DNA of 64,000 nt from Pseudomonas viridiflava (GTDB taxonomy: Bacteria > Pseudomonadota > Gammaproteobacteria > Pseudomonadales > Pseudomonadaceae), in contig NZ_UTHA01000001.1 of NCBI RefSeq assembly GCF_900582195.1, positions 248,001 to 312,000 on the forward strand, in the 5' to 3' direction. Under the pieces are notes generated by a model. It saw only the letters and a list, made by a program, of their open reading frames with translations. It did no database searches and had not been told where the DNA came from. The position numbers were made by a program, and so were the translations under genes. Below, one piece after another: positions 63,703-64,000 of the stretch; within the stretch, counting starts at the first letter, position 1, and every line of letters starts with the position of its first letter.

Positions 63703-64000
63703 ATGCGCCGTTTGCTTTTTTCACTGTTGATGTTCTGCGTTTTGCCCGCCTGGGCGGACGGCCACGATCAGTTGTACAAGGTCGCCGGCTGGCCAGATCA
63801 ACGTGCGCATTTCAACGATGCCCTGACGGCCGCACAGCAGCGCTATCAGAACAGCCTGCCGCCGGCGGTGTTTCAAGCATTGGTGAATAACAGCAATCAG
63901 CGCTTCGCCCCGCAGGCCGTCGATCAACGTGCCGAAGCACAACTGCGGCAGAAGCTTGCCGATCCGAAACCGGCGCTGACGTTCTTTCAATCGCCACTGG
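63703..64000 (+). CDS. Small exported protein, 3' end outside window
   Basis: The first 99 codons of a gene running off the right end. Signal peptide MRRLLFSLLMFCVLPAWADG, cleaved after AWA near residue 18. The mature part is helical and polar (HFNDALTAAQQRYQNSLPPA, RFAPQAVDQRAEAQLRQKLA). AGGAG lies 5 nt before the ATG. The closing LTFFQSPL suggests a DUF2059-like C-terminal domain, but only part is visible, so the family call is tentative. Confidence 0.7.
   Translation, partial: MRRLLFSLLMFCVLPAWADGHDQLYKVAGWPDQRAHFNDALTAAQQRYQNSLPPAVFQALVNNSNQRFAPQAVDQRAEAQLRQKLADPKPALTFFQSPL

Overview
This window is a 64-kb piece of a high-GC Pseudomonas chromosome, most likely from the P. fluorescens group. 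The evidence is the housekeeping gene order (thiG-thiS, mtgA, rpoH-ftsX-ftsE-ftsY, rsmD, coaD-ferredoxin, mutM, ilvD, folA, thyA-lgt, ptsP-rppH, ilvA/rpiA, serA). From memory, it resembles the P. aeruginosa region around PA0314-PA0381 read backwards. The intergenic REP/REPIN palindromes (GTGGGAGCGAGC..GCTCGCGAA) are also typical of fluorescent pseudomonads. I see no rRNA, tRNA, CRISPR array, insertion sequence or prophage. Both ends cut a gene: thiG on the left and a small secreted protein on the right.

Layout. 1-4.8 kb: thiamine thiazole synthesis, a DUF423 membrane protein, MtgA, sigma-32 and FtsEX. 4.8-12 kb: FtsY, a pair of M16 peptidases, RsmD, an alpha/beta hydrolase and an AraC regulator. 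12-18.5 kb: a sulfurtransferase, then a TetR regulator divergent from an aldehyde dehydrogenase, a Tat-signal protein and a GMC oxidoreductase that look like one alcohol/aldehyde oxidation unit, then CoaD and ferredoxin. 18.6-22.8 kb: MutM, an HDOD protein, a DJ-1/PfpI protein and an RlmI-like methyltransferase.

22.8-26.5 kb is the most unusual part. An AT-rich stretch carries a promoter, a 23-codon gene with a strong ribosome binding site, a terminator-like hairpin, and then three overlapping or tightly packed genes: a SagB-type flavin dehydrogenase, an AurF-type diiron N-oxygenase with all seven metal ligands in place, and a Bcr/CflA-like MFS exporter. I read it as a candidate ribosomal-peptide (RiPP-like) biosynthetic operon without YcaO, radical-SAM or RRE components. 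It sits between two conserved housekeeping genes.

26.7-35 kb: IlvD, a secreted PchP-like phosphatase, a cystine symporter, FolA, and a membrane protein (DUF2868) paired with a GTPase (DUF3482). 35-41.9 kb: a phosphonate module with a PhnZ-like HD oxygenase, an FAD amine oxidase, a complete aminoethylphosphonate-type ABC importer and a LysR regulator; the importer genes are framed by two copies of a palindromic repeat. 41.9-44.7 kb: a Cd/Zn/Pb efflux ATPase and divergent CadR. 44.8-64 kb: thymidylate synthase, Lgt, a TSUP permease, an NRDE protein, PtsP, RppH, an HAD phosphatase, IlvA, RpiA, two tandem SdiA-regulated-domain proteins, an FAH-family hydrolase, a D-2-hydroxyglutarate dehydrogenase divergent from SerA, and several small conserved proteins.

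Repeat families are part of the annotation: six full REPINs, four everted REP pairs, one single REP, two roughly 105-bp GATCGTTCCCACGC elements, and three 160-220-bp elements bounded by CCCTCTCCC hairpins. All functional calls rest on reading motifs and gene context by eye; no database search was possible.
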